A stretch of 64,000 nucleotides of DNA from Paenibacillus aurantius (GTDB lineage Bacteria > Bacillota > Bacilli > Paenibacillales > NBRC-103111). Location: positions 3,506,001-3,570,000 of the forward strand of contig NZ_CP130318.1 of NCBI RefSeq assembly GCF_032268605.1. The letters run 5' to 3'. The first letter of the stretch is position 1. The number at the start of each line of letters is the position of its first letter. The notes under the pieces were generated by a model that searched no databases, was not told the DNA's origin, and saw only the letters and a list, made by a program, of their open reading frames with translations. Position numbers and translations under genes: made by a program. Positions 1 through 8,550 of this stretch are shown here, piece by piece.

Positions 1-1065
1 GGCGGATCGGTTGAAATCTGCATGCTGTCCATTGCCCGCGAGCTTTCGCGTGATCATGACGTTACGATTCTCAGCCGCCGGAGCTCGGCTTACCCTGCTG
101 TCAGCCGGTATGGGAGAGTAACCGTTGAACGTATTCCGTCCGGAGACCGCAAAACGTACCTAAGGTCTATTCTTACCTACCTGAAGGATAATCTGAAGAA
201 AAAAAAATTCGACCTCATCCAGGTGGACAACCGTCCTTCCTATATGGCGCAGGTGAAAAAGCGGTTTCCGGGCACACCCGTGACCCTCTTCCTGCACTCT
301 CTGACCTTCGTGCCCCAAACCAAAGCTGTTGCCGCCTGCCTGGCCAAAGCGGATCTGATCATCGCCAACAGCGATTCCCTTAAGGAGCGGCTGAGCCACC
401 GCTTTCCGGCAAGCCGGTCTTCGATCCGCACCGTCCACCTGGGAGTCGATCTTGACCGGTTTCATCCCCCGGACAGAAAGAGCAAAAAACAGCTTAAAGC
501 CCGATTGGGGCTAAAAGATGCGTATACCATCCTCTTCGCGGGACGGGTTATCCCCCGGAAAGGGGTTCCGGTGCTCCTGAAGGCAGCCGCCCTCCTGAGG
601 GAAAAGGTACCGGATGTGCAGCTTCTCATCGTCGGAAGCGGCTCTTCCCCCTACATGAAGAGCTTGAAGGCGGAGGCTTCCCGCTTGAAGCTGCCGGTCG
701 TGTTCGCCGGGAGAATATCGCACCGGTCCATACACCGGGCTTACGGCGCAGCCGACTGCTTCGTCTGCCCTTCCCAGCAGCATGAAGCCTTTGGCCTCGT
801 GAATGTGGAGGCGATGGCCACGGGCATTCCCGTCATTGCCTCGGACATTGGCGGGATCGGGGAGATCGTCAAGCATAAGCACAATGGATACCTGGTCCGC
901 AAGTATACGCACCCCGAGGAATTTGCGCGCTATCTGATCCGGTTGGCCCGCAGCCGCAGCCTTCAAGCCGAGCTGTCCCACAACGCCCGCAAAACCGCTG
1001 TCCGCCATTTCGGCTGGAGGCAGACCGCCAAGGCCCTTTCTGCACTTTACGGCCGCTTCCGGTGA
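1..1065 (+). CDS. Glycosyltransferase family 4 (GT-B), 5' end cut by window edge
   Basis: The reading frame is open from the first base (GGSVEIC precedes the first ATG at 22), and the Gly-Gly start resembles the N-terminal loop of GT4 enzymes, so the true start lies outside the window. The C-terminal half holds the nucleotide-sugar donor site: AGRVIPRKGV followed by the E-x7-E signature HEAFGLVNVEA at about 781-813, then GIPVIASDIGGIGEIV. Such enzymes move a sugar from an NDP-sugar to an acceptor on the cytoplasmic side. The central LIQVDNRPSYMAQVKK stretch reminds me of Bacillus spore-coat CotSA, so a coat or surface glycan role is possible, but that is inference. It is convergent with the next gene. 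Confidence 0.85.
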   Translation, partial: GGSVEICMLSIARELSRDHDVTILSRRSSAYPAVSRYGRVTVERIPSGDRKTYLRSILTYLKDNLKKKKFDLIQVDNRPSYMAQVKKRFPGTPVTLFLHSLTFVPQTKAVAACLAKADLIIANSDSLKERLSHRFPASRSSIRTVHLGVDLDRFHPPDRKSKKQLKARLGLKDAYTILFAGRVIPRKGVPVLLKAAALLREKVPDVQLLIVGSGSSPYMKSLKAEASRLKLPVVFAGRISHRSIHRAYGAADCFVCPSQQHEAFGLVNVEAMATGIPVIASDIGGIGEIVKHKHNGYLVRKYTHPEEFARYLIRLARSRSLQAELSHNARKTAVRHFGWRQTAKALSALYGRFR

Positions 1066-1076
1066 TTCCTCCTGGT

Positions 1077-1409
1077 TTATTTTGCACAAGTGACGCCATT
1101 GATATAATAGGCATCCGGTTCATAGACCTTAAACGCGATTTCCATCTCGGGAACTCCCGCTTCCCGCAGATGACCCGCAACCGTGGCAGCGAAAGCATCG
1201 CGCACGGCGGTCCCGCGCTCGAACCAGGCCACTTCCACGAACGGATAAACGGGCACAAGGCCGCCGTTCCCGATGGAGGTTATGGAAAGAACATCCAAAG
1301 TAAATTCGCCGGGTCCGCATCCGCAAATGCCCGCCAGCTCTTCCACGAGAGAAGAGCTGACCGGCATCAGCCTGTCCGGATGAACACCCCGAAAGGTCAA
1401 TTGCGGCAT
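1077..1409 (-). CDS. DUF1904 family protein
   Basis: A 110-residue protein beginning MPQLTFRGV. The start at 1409 is chosen because AAAGGAG lies just upstream; the frame is open further but without a ribosome site. The sequence, with PVSSSLVEELAGICGCG and a later PFVEVAWFERG, fits the DUF1904 family of small Bacillales proteins related in fold to tautomerase-like domains. No function is established for the family. It follows the M20 dipeptidase on the same strand at a 49-bp distance and may be cotranscribed with it. Confidence 0.75.
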   Translation of the reverse strand: MPQLTFRGVHPDRLMPVSSSLVEELAGICGCGPGEFTLDVLSITSIGNGGLVPVYPFVEVAWFERGTAVRDAFAATVAGHLREAGVPEMEIAFKVYEPDAYYINGVTCAK

Positions 1410-1458
1410 CAGCAAACTCCTTTCCGGTATATGGTATATTTCCTTATGGCCGGAAGGG

Positions 1459-2814
1459 CTATATCCGCTTGAGATACTCGACAATGGTCAGAAGCCCTTT
1501 GTCGAAGTTGTGCAGGTTGAAATGCTCGTTCGGAGCATGAAGATTCTCGTTAGGAAGGCCGAAGCCCATCAGGACGACCGGAACGTTAAGGATTCGGGAA
1601 AAAGCTTCCACAATCGGGATGGAGCCTCCGTCTTTGGTAAAGACAGCCCGCTTGCCATAAACCTGTTCGTAAGCATCCGCCGCTTTCTGAAGAAGGTGAT
1701 CGGTCGGGTCGATCGAGAACGGATTCCCTTTTTCCCGTTTGTCCACCGACACTCGCGCACCTGTTGGGGCATGAGAAAGAAGATGGCGCTCGATTTTATC
1801 GAGGATGTCTTCCGGATTCTGCTTGCCCACCAGCCGGCAGGTGATTTTGGCATGGGCTTCGCAAGGAAGCACCGTCTTCGTGCCTTCTCCTTGAAAGCCT
1901 CCGTAGATGCCGTTCAGCTCCAGCGTGGGACGGGCTCCGATGCGCTCGACGAAGGTGTAGCCTTCTTCTCCGTACAAGGCATCCAGGCCGAGCTCCGCTT
2001 TCAGCTTGTCTTCCTTGAAGTTCAGCTTGTCGAACTCCTCTTTCATAACCGGAGAAAGCTCGGGTACGTCGTCATAAAATCCGTCGACCGCCACACGCCC
2101 CCTCTCGTCGTGCAGGGAGGCCATCAGCTCCACCAGGGCGTGCAGGGCATTGGGGACACCGCCTCCGAACGAGCCGGAATGAAGGTCCGTGTTGGCCGTT
2201 CGGATTGCGACATCAAGCGAGCATAGCCCGCGAAGCCCCGTGCAGATGGCGGGCACGCCGTCTTCCACGAGGGAAGTGTCCGATATGAGAACGGCATCGG
2301 CGGCGAGCTTCTCTTTGTTCACTTCCAAGAAAGACGGAAGGTTGGGGCTGGTAATTTCCTCTTCCCCTTCAATGCAGAATTTAATATTGACCGGCAGGTC
2401 TTTCTCTTCCTTCAGGAGGGCTTCCACCGCTTTGATATGAAGGAATAACTGCCCCTTATCGTCCGTCGCCCCGCGGGCGAACAGCTTTCCGTCGCGGATA
2501 TCCGGCTCGAAGGGAGGGGTTTTCCACAAGGGAAGCGGATCGACCGGCTGCACGTCGTAGTGTCCGTAGACCAAGACGGTAGGGCGTCCTTCGGCGTGCA
2601 AATAATCGGCGTAGACGACGGGGTACCCGTTCGTTTGGTGAATGCCGACATTCTCGAGACCTGCTTTCTTGAGAGCCTCTACGAGCCATTCCGCCGCTTT
2701 CAGCACATCCTCTTTGTGCTCGGACAGCGCAGAGATGCTGGGAATGGAGAGCCAGCTTTTGAGTTCCTCGAGATGCTCTTCACGATGCTTGGCAAAATAA
2801 GCTGCATAATCCAT
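1459..2814 (-). CDS. M20 family dipeptidase / metallopeptidase
   Basis: 451 residues, the usual length of M20 (ArgE/DapE/CPG2/carnosinase-like) peptidases. Metal ligands are visible in order: His85 and Asp87 in VYGHYDVQP, Asp118 in ARGATDDKG, the catalytic-base pair at 151-152 in EGEEE, and a C-terminal His in LHAPNEHF. The central segment from about 190 to 310 would be the dimerisation lid domain. It should hydrolyse dipeptides or N-acylated amino acids in the cytoplasm using two zinc ions. The start is supported by AGGAGG 6 bases before the ATG. The exact substrate cannot be read from sequence. Confidence 0.9.
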   Translation of the reverse strand: MDYAAYFAKHREEHLEELKSWLSIPSISALSEHKEDVLKAAEWLVEALKKAGLENVGIHQTNGYPVVYADYLHAEGRPTVLVYGHYDVQPVDPLPLWKTPPFEPDIRDGKLFARGATDDKGQLFLHIKAVEALLKEEKDLPVNIKFCIEGEEEITSPNLPSFLEVNKEKLAADAVLISDTSLVEDGVPAICTGLRGLCSLDVAIRTANTDLHSGSFGGGVPNALHALVELMASLHDERGRVAVDGFYDDVPELSPVMKEEFDKLNFKEDKLKAELGLDALYGEEGYTFVERIGARPTLELNGIYGGFQGEGTKTVLPCEAHAKITCRLVGKQNPEDILDKIERHLLSHAPTGARVSVDKREKGNPFSIDPTDHLLQKAADAYEQVYGKRAVFTKDGGSIPIVEAFSRILNVPVVLMGFGLPNENLHAPNEHFNLHNFDKGLLTIVEYLKRI

Positions 2815-2832
2815 TGGGATCCTCCTAATTGG

Positions 2833-3501
2833 TTATTCGTGTTCGTCCTCGAATCGGTACGTCCAGAAGCGCTCGGTCCCGTACCGTCCGATCAGCTCTT
2901 CTTCGCTTAATTCCTTGCTTCCGAGAAGCTCCGCCGCCTGAAACTGGGAGCGGTGGGCTTGAATGGAGGCCATTTTCTGCGGGAGATAGGCCGTTACATC
3001 CCGGACAATATCCGGCGGCCCGAGCACCTGCCGGCAGTTGGAGGAGAAGGCCATGGCGTGCACCGTCGGCCTCTTCCCGGCAGGCATGCGGGCGATTGCC
3101 CCGATGACGGCGGCTCCCGTTGCGTCATGGTCGGGATGGACGCTGAAGCCCGGGTAGAAGGTAATAACCAGCTCAGGGCGCAGCTCCTCCACCAACGCCG
3201 TAACAGCCGCTTGAACCACGGCCGGATCTTCGAATTCTACCATTTTATCGTGAAAGCCGAGCATCCGCAAATCCTGGATCCCGATGGCGCGGCAGGATTC
3301 CTCCAGCTCGATCCGCCGGATCTGAGGAAGCGTCACCCGGTTGGCGAAGGGCGGGATGCCCATGTTCCGTCCCATTTCCCCGAGTGTCAGGCAGGCATAG
3401 GTGACTTGGGTCCCCTCTTCTATAGCCATGGCAAGCGTTCCGGAAACCCCGAAGGCCTCGTCATCGGGATGAGGCAGAACGACCAGAATACGTTTATCCA
3501 T
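2833..3501 (-). CDS. bshB2: Bacillithiol biosynthesis deacetylase BshB2
   Basis: 222 residues of the LmbE/PIG-L zinc deacetylase family. The N-terminal VLPHPDDEAFG motif (H11, D13, D14) and the later HPDHDATG supply zinc and catalytic residues. In bacilli BshB2 (YojG) removes the acetyl group from GlcNAc-malate to give GlcN-malate, the second step of bacillithiol synthesis. The neighbour upstream is yojF, the same pair as in Bacillus subtilis, which strengthens the assignment over generic LmbE proteins. The start at 3501 (MDKRILVV) is preferred over the longer frame, whose extra 48 residues overlap yojF and look non-coding. The ribosome site is weak, suggesting coupling to yojF. Confidence 0.9.
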   Translation of the reverse strand: MDKRILVVLPHPDDEAFGVSGTLAMAIEEGTQVTYACLTLGEMGRNMGIPPFANRVTLPQIRRIELEESCRAIGIQDLRMLGFHDKMVEFEDPAVVQAAVTALVEELRPELVITFYPGFSVHPDHDATGAAVIGAIARMPAGKRPTVHAMAFSSNCRQVLGPPDIVRDVTAYLPQKMASIQAHRSQFQAAELLGSKELSEEELIGRYGTERFWTYRFEDEHE

Positions 3502-3521
3502 ATGGTTCTCTCTTTTCTGTT

Positions 3522-3866
3522 TTAGAATGGGTTGGGGCTCAGCTGAAGGGAGACAACCAGCTTCCCTGCGGCATCGTGCCCCGCGAGAATCAAATCGCCG
3601 CGGCGTGCTTCGTCCCAGTGGGTAAGGCCCTCGGAATAAACCCATCCCTGGGCGGTCTTAAGCCCGATCCGGTAAGGAGTTTTTCCGGAAATGGAACCGC
3701 GCGAATACCGGATCACGGCATTGGTCAGAAACGTCGCGGCCGGATGCCGGCTTTGGTCGAGATGAGCGGCATAGGCTCCTGTCGTCATCTCCAAATGAAT
3801 ATATAAATCGCGTTCCCGATGGTCATCGAGATAACGCTGCACTTCCTTCGGGTCAATCGGCTGCAT
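3522..3866 (-). CDS. yojF: YojF family protein (DUF1806)
   Basis: A 114-residue protein of the YojF/DUF1806 family, recognised by its whole-length character (MQPIDPKEVQRYLDDH near the N terminus, YSRGSISG in the middle) and by its position directly before bshB2, 20 bp apart, as in Bacillus. The family has no proven biochemical role. Conserved linkage suggests a link to bacillithiol synthesis, which is inference. AAAGGGG lies before the ATG. Confidence 0.8.
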   Translation of the reverse strand: MQPIDPKEVQRYLDDHRERDLYIHLEMTTGAYAAHLDQSRHPAATFLTNAVIRYSRGSISGKTPYRIGLKTAQGWVYSEGLTHWDEARRGDLILAGHDAAGKLVVSLQLSPNPF

Positions 3867-3928
3867 ATAGAATCCCCTTTAAATGTGAATTTCTTTCCGG
3901 TGCGTGGTCTAAGAAACGGCCGGATGCT

Positions 3929-4495
3929 TCAGCTCTCCGACTCTTCCTTACGGCGGGCCCGAAATCTCCGAACCTTCATCAGGTTGCCGCAGCACTTGTC
4001 ATCGCAGTACCGCTTCGTCCGGCTGCGGGTAAAATCCGTGAACACCCACAGGCAGTCGGGGTTGGTGCAGATGCGGATGCGGGATTCCTCCCCGTTCCGG
4101 ATCGTCTCGGCAAACGAAGCCGCGATGTCGGCCTTGATGTGCTTCCAGCCGGACTGTACGGGGACGGAAACCACCTGCCAGCCGCCTTCCCCGTTCTCCT
4201 CCAGCTTGCGGGTGTAAGCGGCCTTTTCCAGCACTTGATTGAGCTCCTTCATAATCCCTTCTTCCGGCTTCTTTCCATCGGCCATCCGAAGGGCCTGTCT
4301 TCTTAGAAGCTCCCTAAGCGATTTCAGGTCAGCAAGCTCCTCGGGAAGGGGATAGGCCAGCTGGCCGTACCCTTGATCCCGGGCAAAGGCAAGAACATAA
4401 TCCGGCTGGTCGAGCCGATCCGCCGACTTTCCCGAGCCCCTCCAATCATGCCAGTCGCTGTTCAAAAAATCAATCCACAGTCTCTCCATGCTCAT
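3929..4495 (-). CDS. ABATE-type protein with CGNR zinc finger, putative transcription regulator
   Basis: About 188 residues. The N-terminal part (DFLNSDWHDW near residue 8) matches the ABATE domain; the C-terminal part has two Cys pairs, RICTNPDCLWVF and KRYCDDKCCGN, followed by KVRRFRARR, the CGNR zinc-ribbon arrangement. The fourth signature residue is Leu (CGNL) rather than Arg. The family is predicted to contain stress-related DNA-binding regulators. It is divergent from a DinB-like gene, and two palindromic elements lie between them, consistent with control of both. Start at 4495 follows a GGGGG tract; the ATG at 4489 is an alternative. The longer upstream frame runs through the intergenic palindrome and is unlikely. 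Confidence 0.8.
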   Translation of the reverse strand: MSMERLWIDFLNSDWHDWRGSGKSADRLDQPDYVLAFARDQGYGQLAYPLPEELADLKSLRELLRRQALRMADGKKPEEGIMKELNQVLEKAAYTRKLEENGEGGWQVVSVPVQSGWKHIKADIAASFAETIRNGEESRIRICTNPDCLWVFTDFTRSRTKRYCDDKCCGNLMKVRRFRARRKEESES

Positions 4496-4527
4496 CCCCC
4501 GCTGTCCCCATTCCGCTCTCCCGAAAA

Positions 4528-4558
4528 GTAACCTCCTTATTTCTAATAAGATGGTTAC
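4528..4558. promoter_or_regulatory. 31-bp imperfect palindrome, likely operator (site 1)
   Basis: Arms GTAACC (4528-4533) and GGTTAC (4553-4558) enclose a second pair, CTTATT (4536-4541) and AATAAG (4545-4550), around a 3-base centre. It lies 33 bp before the CGNR gene start. Its right half, TAAGATGGTTACAA (4547-4560), recurs exactly at 4679-4692 in site 2. A binding site for the CGNR protein is my inference. Confidence 0.55.
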
Positions 4559-4660
4559 AAACGTTCTCTTTACTTTAATAATAGCATATCGGCCGGTCCT
4601 TCCTCTAATCAACCGGGCCCCCTCCCCCCTGCTCCTCCAGAAAGGAAAAATTTTGTGGAC

Positions 4661-4690
4661 GTAACGTTCTTTATCGTTTAAGATGGTTAC
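4661..4690. promoter_or_regulatory. 30-bp partial palindrome, likely operator (site 2)
   Basis: GTAAC (4661-4665) and GTTAC (4686-4690) flank a less symmetric core, and the right half repeats TAAGATGGTTACAA of site 1. The element ends 20 bp before the DinB-like gene and overlaps a possible promoter (TTGTGG at 4654 with a GTTTAA-like -10), so a bound protein would block that promoter. Confidence 0.5.
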
Positions 4691-4713
4691 AACCAAACCA
4701 AGGAGGCGGAATG

Positions 4714-5214
4714 ATGAACGAACCGAGTAAGTTTGCCCGTGTCATTCTGGAGCAGTTTACTTCAACATGGGATAAGGATGAATGGGTCGTCCCGCTAAGA
4801 AGAGCTCTAGAAGGAGTAAGCGCCAAGGAAGCGGCTTGGGTTCCTCCCGGCAGCGGCAACACCATCTGGCAGACCGTGAATCACATGAGCTTCTACAATG
4901 AGCGGATTTTGGGCCGGCTGACCGGAGGCGCCCTTCCGGAAACCGACACCAACACCCAGACGTTTGGTGAGCCGGGGAACCCGGAGGATGAAGCCGGCTG
5001 GAAGGAAACGACGGCCAGAGCCTTCGAGCTTGCCGGCAAGATCCGGGAGGCCCTCACCACCGTCACGGAGGAGCAGCTGGAAACCATTATCGGAGAGGGT
5101 TACACCTTGCGGGATTCCCTGACCTACTGGGTTACGCATGATTCCTTCCATGGCGGTCAAATCGTGCTCCTCCGCAAGCTCCAGAATCATTGGCCGGAGA
5201 CCATCTGGCCTTAA
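4714..5214 (+). CDS. DinB superfamily protein
   Basis: About 166 residues, the usual size for the DinB/YfiT four-helix-bundle family. The three expected metal-binding histidines are present: one in TVNHMSFYN (about residue 58) and two in THDSFHGGQIVLLR near the C terminus. Family members are metal-dependent and many are thiol-dependent S-transferases using bacillithiol or mycothiol; with bacillithiol genes close by this is an attractive but unproven role. AAGGAGG gives 7-base spacing to the ATG at 4714; the ATG at 4711 is only 4 bases away. It is divergent from the CGNR regulator. Confidence 0.8.
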   Translation: MNEPSKFARVILEQFTSTWDKDEWVVPLRRALEGVSAKEAAWVPPGSGNTIWQTVNHMSFYNERILGRLTGGALPETDTNTQTFGEPGNPEDEAGWKETTARAFELAGKIREALTTVTEEQLETIIGEGYTLRDSLTYWVTHDSFHGGQIVLLRKLQNHWPETIWP

Positions 5215-5246
5215 CCGTCGACGGGCGGCAGACATAAGAGAACGCC

Positions 5247-5276
5247 AAAAATCCCCGCCTGGCCCAGGCGGGGATT
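5247..5276 (-). terminator. Rho-independent terminator after tRNA-Gln
   Basis: AATCCCCGCCTGG (5250-5262) and CCAGGCGGGGATT (5264-5276) form a near-perfect GC-rich hairpin. On the minus strand it is followed by TTTTT, so it ends the tRNA-Gln transcript; it may also stop DinB transcription from the other side, though without a T run there. Confidence 0.8.
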
Positions 5277-5288
5277 GGTCTGTTCGGA

Positions 5289-5363
5289 TGGCTGGGGATC
5301 AAGGATTCGAACCTTGGCATGACGGAGTCAAAGTCCGTTGCCTTACCGCTTGGCTAATCCCCA
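5289..5363 (-). tRNA. tRNA-Gln (UUG anticodon)
   Basis: Read on the minus strand, the acceptor arms TGGGGAT and ATCCCCA pair fully, the D arm reads AGCCAAGCGGTAAGGC, the anticodon arm CGGACTTTGACTCCG places TTG at the anticodon, and the T arm reads AAGGTTCGAATCCTT. The CCA end is encoded (TGG at 5289-5291 on the plus strand). A terminator follows 13 bases downstream. Confidence 0.97.
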
Positions 5364-5494
5364 ATAAGAATCGTAAAGAGCTGGGTGGTGAATCACGGCC
5401 ATAGCCCCAACGCTCTGCCTCTAGTATGTCCCCTCAGGGAGGAGCTTCATTCCTCCATTAGCAAAAATTTTGCAGACCGGATCCCGCTGCCCAT

Positions 5495-6097
5495 TCACGG
5501 GGCATCGGTTCCTTCCCGGAACACCTCGTTATAACAACGGCGGCACACCGGCTTGTAGTCCTCGTTGCCCCCGATTTGGATCTGCTGTCCTACCTGCACC
5601 GGCCGGTCGTCCACATACCGGATGACCATGGTGGCCTTGCGGTCGCAAAACCAGCAGATCGTTTTGATTTCCTCGATCTTGTCGGCTTGAACGAGGAGAT
5701 TGTAGCTCCCTTCAAAAAGCTCATTGCGGAAATCGTTCTTCAATCCGAAGGCCATCACCGGAATGTTCAATTCATCCACTACTCGGGTCAGCTCCAGCAC
5801 ATGATGCTTCTTAAGAAACTGGGCTTCGTCCACCAGCACGCAGTAAATCCGTTTGGGCTCCGCTGCGGCGATCCTCGCTTTCACGCTTTCAAACAGATCC
5901 GTCTGATCGTCCACCGGATAGGCCGCCCTCTTGAACCCAACGCGGGACCCCACCAGCTCGGCCCCTCCCCTTGCGCTGATCGACGGGGAATAGATCAGCA
6001 CCGGCTTGCCCTGCTCCTCGTAATTGTGGGCCACCTTAATAATTTCAAAAGATTTGCCGCTGTTCATCGTTCCGTATTTAAAATAAAGCTGTGCCAC
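5495..6097 (-). CDS. tdk: Thymidine kinase
   Basis: 200 residues of the type II (TK1-like) thymidine kinase family. The P-loop GTMNSGKS is at residues 9-16, the DEAQFL Walker B motif near residue 90 holds the catalytic region, and the C-terminal lasso and zinc ribbon are visible as CWFCDRKA and CRRC. It phosphorylates thymidine to dTMP with ATP for nucleotide salvage in the cytoplasm. The start is GTG at 6095-6097, with GGAGGAG 8 bases upstream. It follows the LtaS-like gene by 18 bases on the same strand. Confidence 0.95.
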   Translation of the reverse strand: MAQLYFKYGTMNSGKSFEIIKVAHNYEEQGKPVLIYSPSISARGGAELVGSRVGFKRAAYPVDDQTDLFESVKARIAAAEPKRIYCVLVDEAQFLKKHHVLELTRVVDELNIPVMAFGLKNDFRNELFEGSYNLLVQADKIEEIKTICWFCDRKATMVIRYVDDRPVQVGQQIQIGGNEDYKPVCRRCYNEVFREGTDAP

Positions 6098-6115
6098 CTG
6101 AATTCTCCTCCAATG

Positions 6116-7999
6116 TTAGTCCTGTTGATTAGCGGAGCTGCCGGACGGGCTTCGAAGCGGCAGCCCGTTCACGTATTGATCGGATAGCTCTAGCAGCTCC
6201 AGAGCCTTCCGGTATTCCTCCTGGGTGGGCGGATCGCTTTGCTCATCGGCGTAAGGAAGAGGGAAGGTCGTTCCGTCCTCGAAGCCTTTTCCCGGGATAA
6301 AAATTGCGGTGCCGGTAAAGAAAGAGCCGGAAGGCAAATAATACCGCTGGGGCAGCAGATTGGACGTAGAGTTGAGCAAATCCTGCCCAAAATAAGGATG
6401 ACCTTCAAGTGAGATTCCAGATAGATTCGCAATCGTCGGCATAAAATCCACCTGACCGCCCAGCTGGGGCCATTGCTTCGGCCCGGTCACGCCAGGGGCC
6501 TGAATGATAAGCGGAATGTTCATCATATCAGAGTACCCGTATTCCCTTCCCGTCATTTCTTTGAGAAGGGCTTTGTCCGTCTTGGTCATGGAATACAAGG
6601 GAAGCCCGAGATGATCCCCATATACAAAGAGGACGCTGTTGTCCCAGAGCCCCTGCTTCTTCAGCTCCTCGATAAACGTGCCGATCGCGTAATCGGCATA
6701 GTTTTGCGAGACGAGGTATTCCTCCACGAAGGATCCGTGGTACCGCTCAGGCAGGGTAATCCGCTTCTTCTCCTCCGGGAGATTGAACGGATGGTGGGCC
6801 GACATCGAAATCACCTGGGCGTAGAACGGTTTTCCTTCGGCCTTCAGCCGGCCCAGCTCCTCCGCCGTCTTTCGGTACAGAACCTCGTCCGACGCTCCGA
6901 AGTGAACCGTGTCTTCTTCACCGAAGAAGGCCTTGTCGTAATAGCGGTCAAACCCTAACGCTTGATACAGCTCTCCCCGGTTCCAGAAAATCACGTCATT
7001 CGTATGAAACGTTAACGCCTGGTAGCCCTTCTCCCGGAAGAGACGGGGCAAGCTGGGCAGCTCGCGATCGGCATACTCCAGCGCAGCGGCATCGAGAGGC
7101 GGAATGAAGAAGGAAGTATTGACCACGAACTCCGCATCCGACGTGTTCCCCTGGCCAACCTGTTGATAAACATGAGGAAAGTAGAAGCTTTCTCCCATGA
7201 GCTTGTTCATGACCGGCGTAATCTCCTGGCCGTCAATCTTAAGTCCGAGAAGGAAATTCTGGAAAGACTCCAGCTGGAGGACGATGACGTTCCGCCCCTT
7301 CGCGGCCTCCCAATACTGCTCCGGCCTGGCGGTTTCCTCCCCCTTGAAAGCCATAACGGCTTCCGGCGTGAGCTCCTCGTTCCCGTCAAGGAAGTTCCAA
7401 TTTTTGCGGGTATCAAACAGGGCGAACACTTCGTAGTTGAGAATGCCCATCTGCTGGGTTTGCTTGAGCTCATTCATGCTATAACGATTGGGCCAGATAA
7501 GGGCGAAGCAAGCAAGAAGCGAAAGGAGCAGAACTCCCGCTGGCCCTCTCCTCCATCGTTCGGTCCGATGAGCCATTTCCCAGCTCCGCCTACGGCTCCC
7601 GGCCAGGTAGAGGACGATCATCACGACCAAATCGGCATAGACGAGCAGGTAATAAGGATGCATCAGAGAGGTGACGCTGCCCTTGACCTGAGTGAGCTGG
7701 TTCGCCATCTGGAGAGCGTGGTAGGTCACGATCACGCCGTAGTATTTATAGTACATGATGGCGGCAAAATAAACGGACGTCAGCAGCAGACTGACCCACC
7801 AGTAATTCAGCAGCTTACGGCGGGAGGAAAGCCACTCCACCAGTCCGAAGGCGGCCCAAACCGGAGGAATCCCCGTCACGAGAGGCATCCAGGCATCCTG
7901 AAAGCCGAAAAGAACGAAGGAAGCCAAATAAATTTTGAGAAGCATAAGAACGGTAAAAAACACAAAAGGGCTTTTCCAGGCCGTCCGGACCCGAGGCAT
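6116..7999 (-). CDS. LTA synthase family membrane sulfatase-fold protein
   Basis: 627 residues. About five transmembrane helices occupy the first 175 residues, followed by an extracellular alkaline-phosphatase-like domain. The predicted nucleophile Thr sits in QGNTSDAEF, preceded by the metal-ligand motif VIVLQLESFQNF; later metal and substrate motifs are MSAHHPFNLP and FVYGDHLGLP. Enzymes of this family polymerise or prime glycerol-phosphate from phosphatidylglycerol for lipoteichoic acid, or act as related phosphotransferases. Bacilli carry several paralogues and I cannot tell which this is. A good promoter lies at 8052-8080 and GAAAGGAGG precedes the ATG. Confidence 0.88.
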   Translation of the reverse strand: MPRVRTAWKSPFVFFTVLMLLKIYLASFVLFGFQDAWMPLVTGIPPVWAAFGLVEWLSSRRKLLNYWWVSLLLTSVYFAAIMYYKYYGVIVTYHALQMANQLTQVKGSVTSLMHPYYLLVYADLVVMIVLYLAGSRRRSWEMAHRTERWRRGPAGVLLLSLLACFALIWPNRYSMNELKQTQQMGILNYEVFALFDTRKNWNFLDGNEELTPEAVMAFKGEETARPEQYWEAAKGRNVIVLQLESFQNFLLGLKIDGQEITPVMNKLMGESFYFPHVYQQVGQGNTSDAEFVVNTSFFIPPLDAAALEYADRELPSLPRLFREKGYQALTFHTNDVIFWNRGELYQALGFDRYYDKAFFGEEDTVHFGASDEVLYRKTAEELGRLKAEGKPFYAQVISMSAHHPFNLPEEKKRITLPERYHGSFVEEYLVSQNYADYAIGTFIEELKKQGLWDNSVLFVYGDHLGLPLYSMTKTDKALLKEMTGREYGYSDMMNIPLIIQAPGVTGPKQWPQLGGQVDFMPTIANLSGISLEGHPYFGQDLLNSTSNLLPQRYYLPSGSFFTGTAIFIPGKGFEDGTTFPLPYADEQSDPPTQEEYRKALELLELSDQYVNGLPLRSPSGSSANQQD

Positions 8000-8051
8000 G
8001 ACTCTCCCTCCTTTCGGGTGACTCCCCAGATTTTACAAAACATTAACTTTA

Positions 8052-8080
8052 ACTATAATACGATGCACGGCAAGGTTCAA
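8052..8080 (-). promoter_or_regulatory. SigmaA-type promoter for the LtaS-like gene
   Basis: On the minus strand TTGAAC, a 17-base spacer, and TATAGT. It lies 52 bases before the ATG of the LTA synthase family gene. Confidence 0.6.
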
Positions 8081-8159
8081 TGGAAATCCAGGGAATAGCC
8101 CTCCCCCGCCTGTGGTTATAGTAAAGACTGTTCCCATTTCCCTGTTTAGGAGGCGGAAG

Positions 8160-8330
8160 ATGAGCGACTTTTTCAACGATACGACAAATACGGCGGCAGG
8201 AATCAACACTCCTCCGGACCATCAAGACCAGGCCGTGACCGATCCGGTCGCCGACGCGGTAGCCGAAATCATCGACAACCTGACGGCTGCGTTTACCGGC
8301 GTCGAGAACGAGGAAGACCAGAAGCTTTAG
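8160..8330 (+). CDS. Small acidic hypothetical protein
   Basis: 56 residues starting MSDFFNDTTN, with AGGAGG 7 bases before the ATG and a strong terminator 10 bases after the stop, so it looks like a real single-gene unit. It is acidic, rich in Asp, Asn and Thr in the first half, with one amphipathic helix (VADAVAEIIDNLTAAF) in the second. There is no signal peptide or membrane segment. I do not recognise the family. Confidence 0.6.
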   Translation: MSDFFNDTTNTAAGINTPPDHQDQAVTDPVADAVAEIIDNLTAAFTGVENEEDQKL

Positions 8331-8340
8331 TACGGCTGAT

Positions 8341-8370
8341 AGCCGATCGGGTTTCGCCGAGCGGCTTTTT
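8341..8370 (+). terminator. Rho-independent terminator
   Basis: AGCCG (8341-8345) pairs with CGGCT (8362-8366) and TCGG with CCGA inside it, followed by TTTTT. It ends the small plus-strand gene. Confidence 0.7.
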
Positions 8371-8429
8371 CCCGGTCGCCGCTCTTACGCGAAGGCATTC
8401 GTGCGGGACGGGACTAGCCTCTTCTCAAC

Positions 8430-8476
8430 AAAAGGACCTGCAGATCCACGGTTATGTGGAGGCTGAGGTCCTTTTT
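8430..8476. terminator. Bidirectional terminator hairpin
   Basis: AAAAGGACCT (8430-8439) pairs with AGGTCCTTTT (8466-8475), with an inner stem CCAC/GTGG. T runs on both strands suit termination from either side, between the small plus-strand gene and the minus-strand helicase fragment. The rest of 8331-8551 shows nothing else I can name. Confidence 0.7.
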
Positions 8477-8550
8477 GGTACTCATTCGATTAGTACACGA
8501 AAGTGGAAAGGGAGGCACACTTACGGCGGAGACGCCTTACGGCTAATAGA

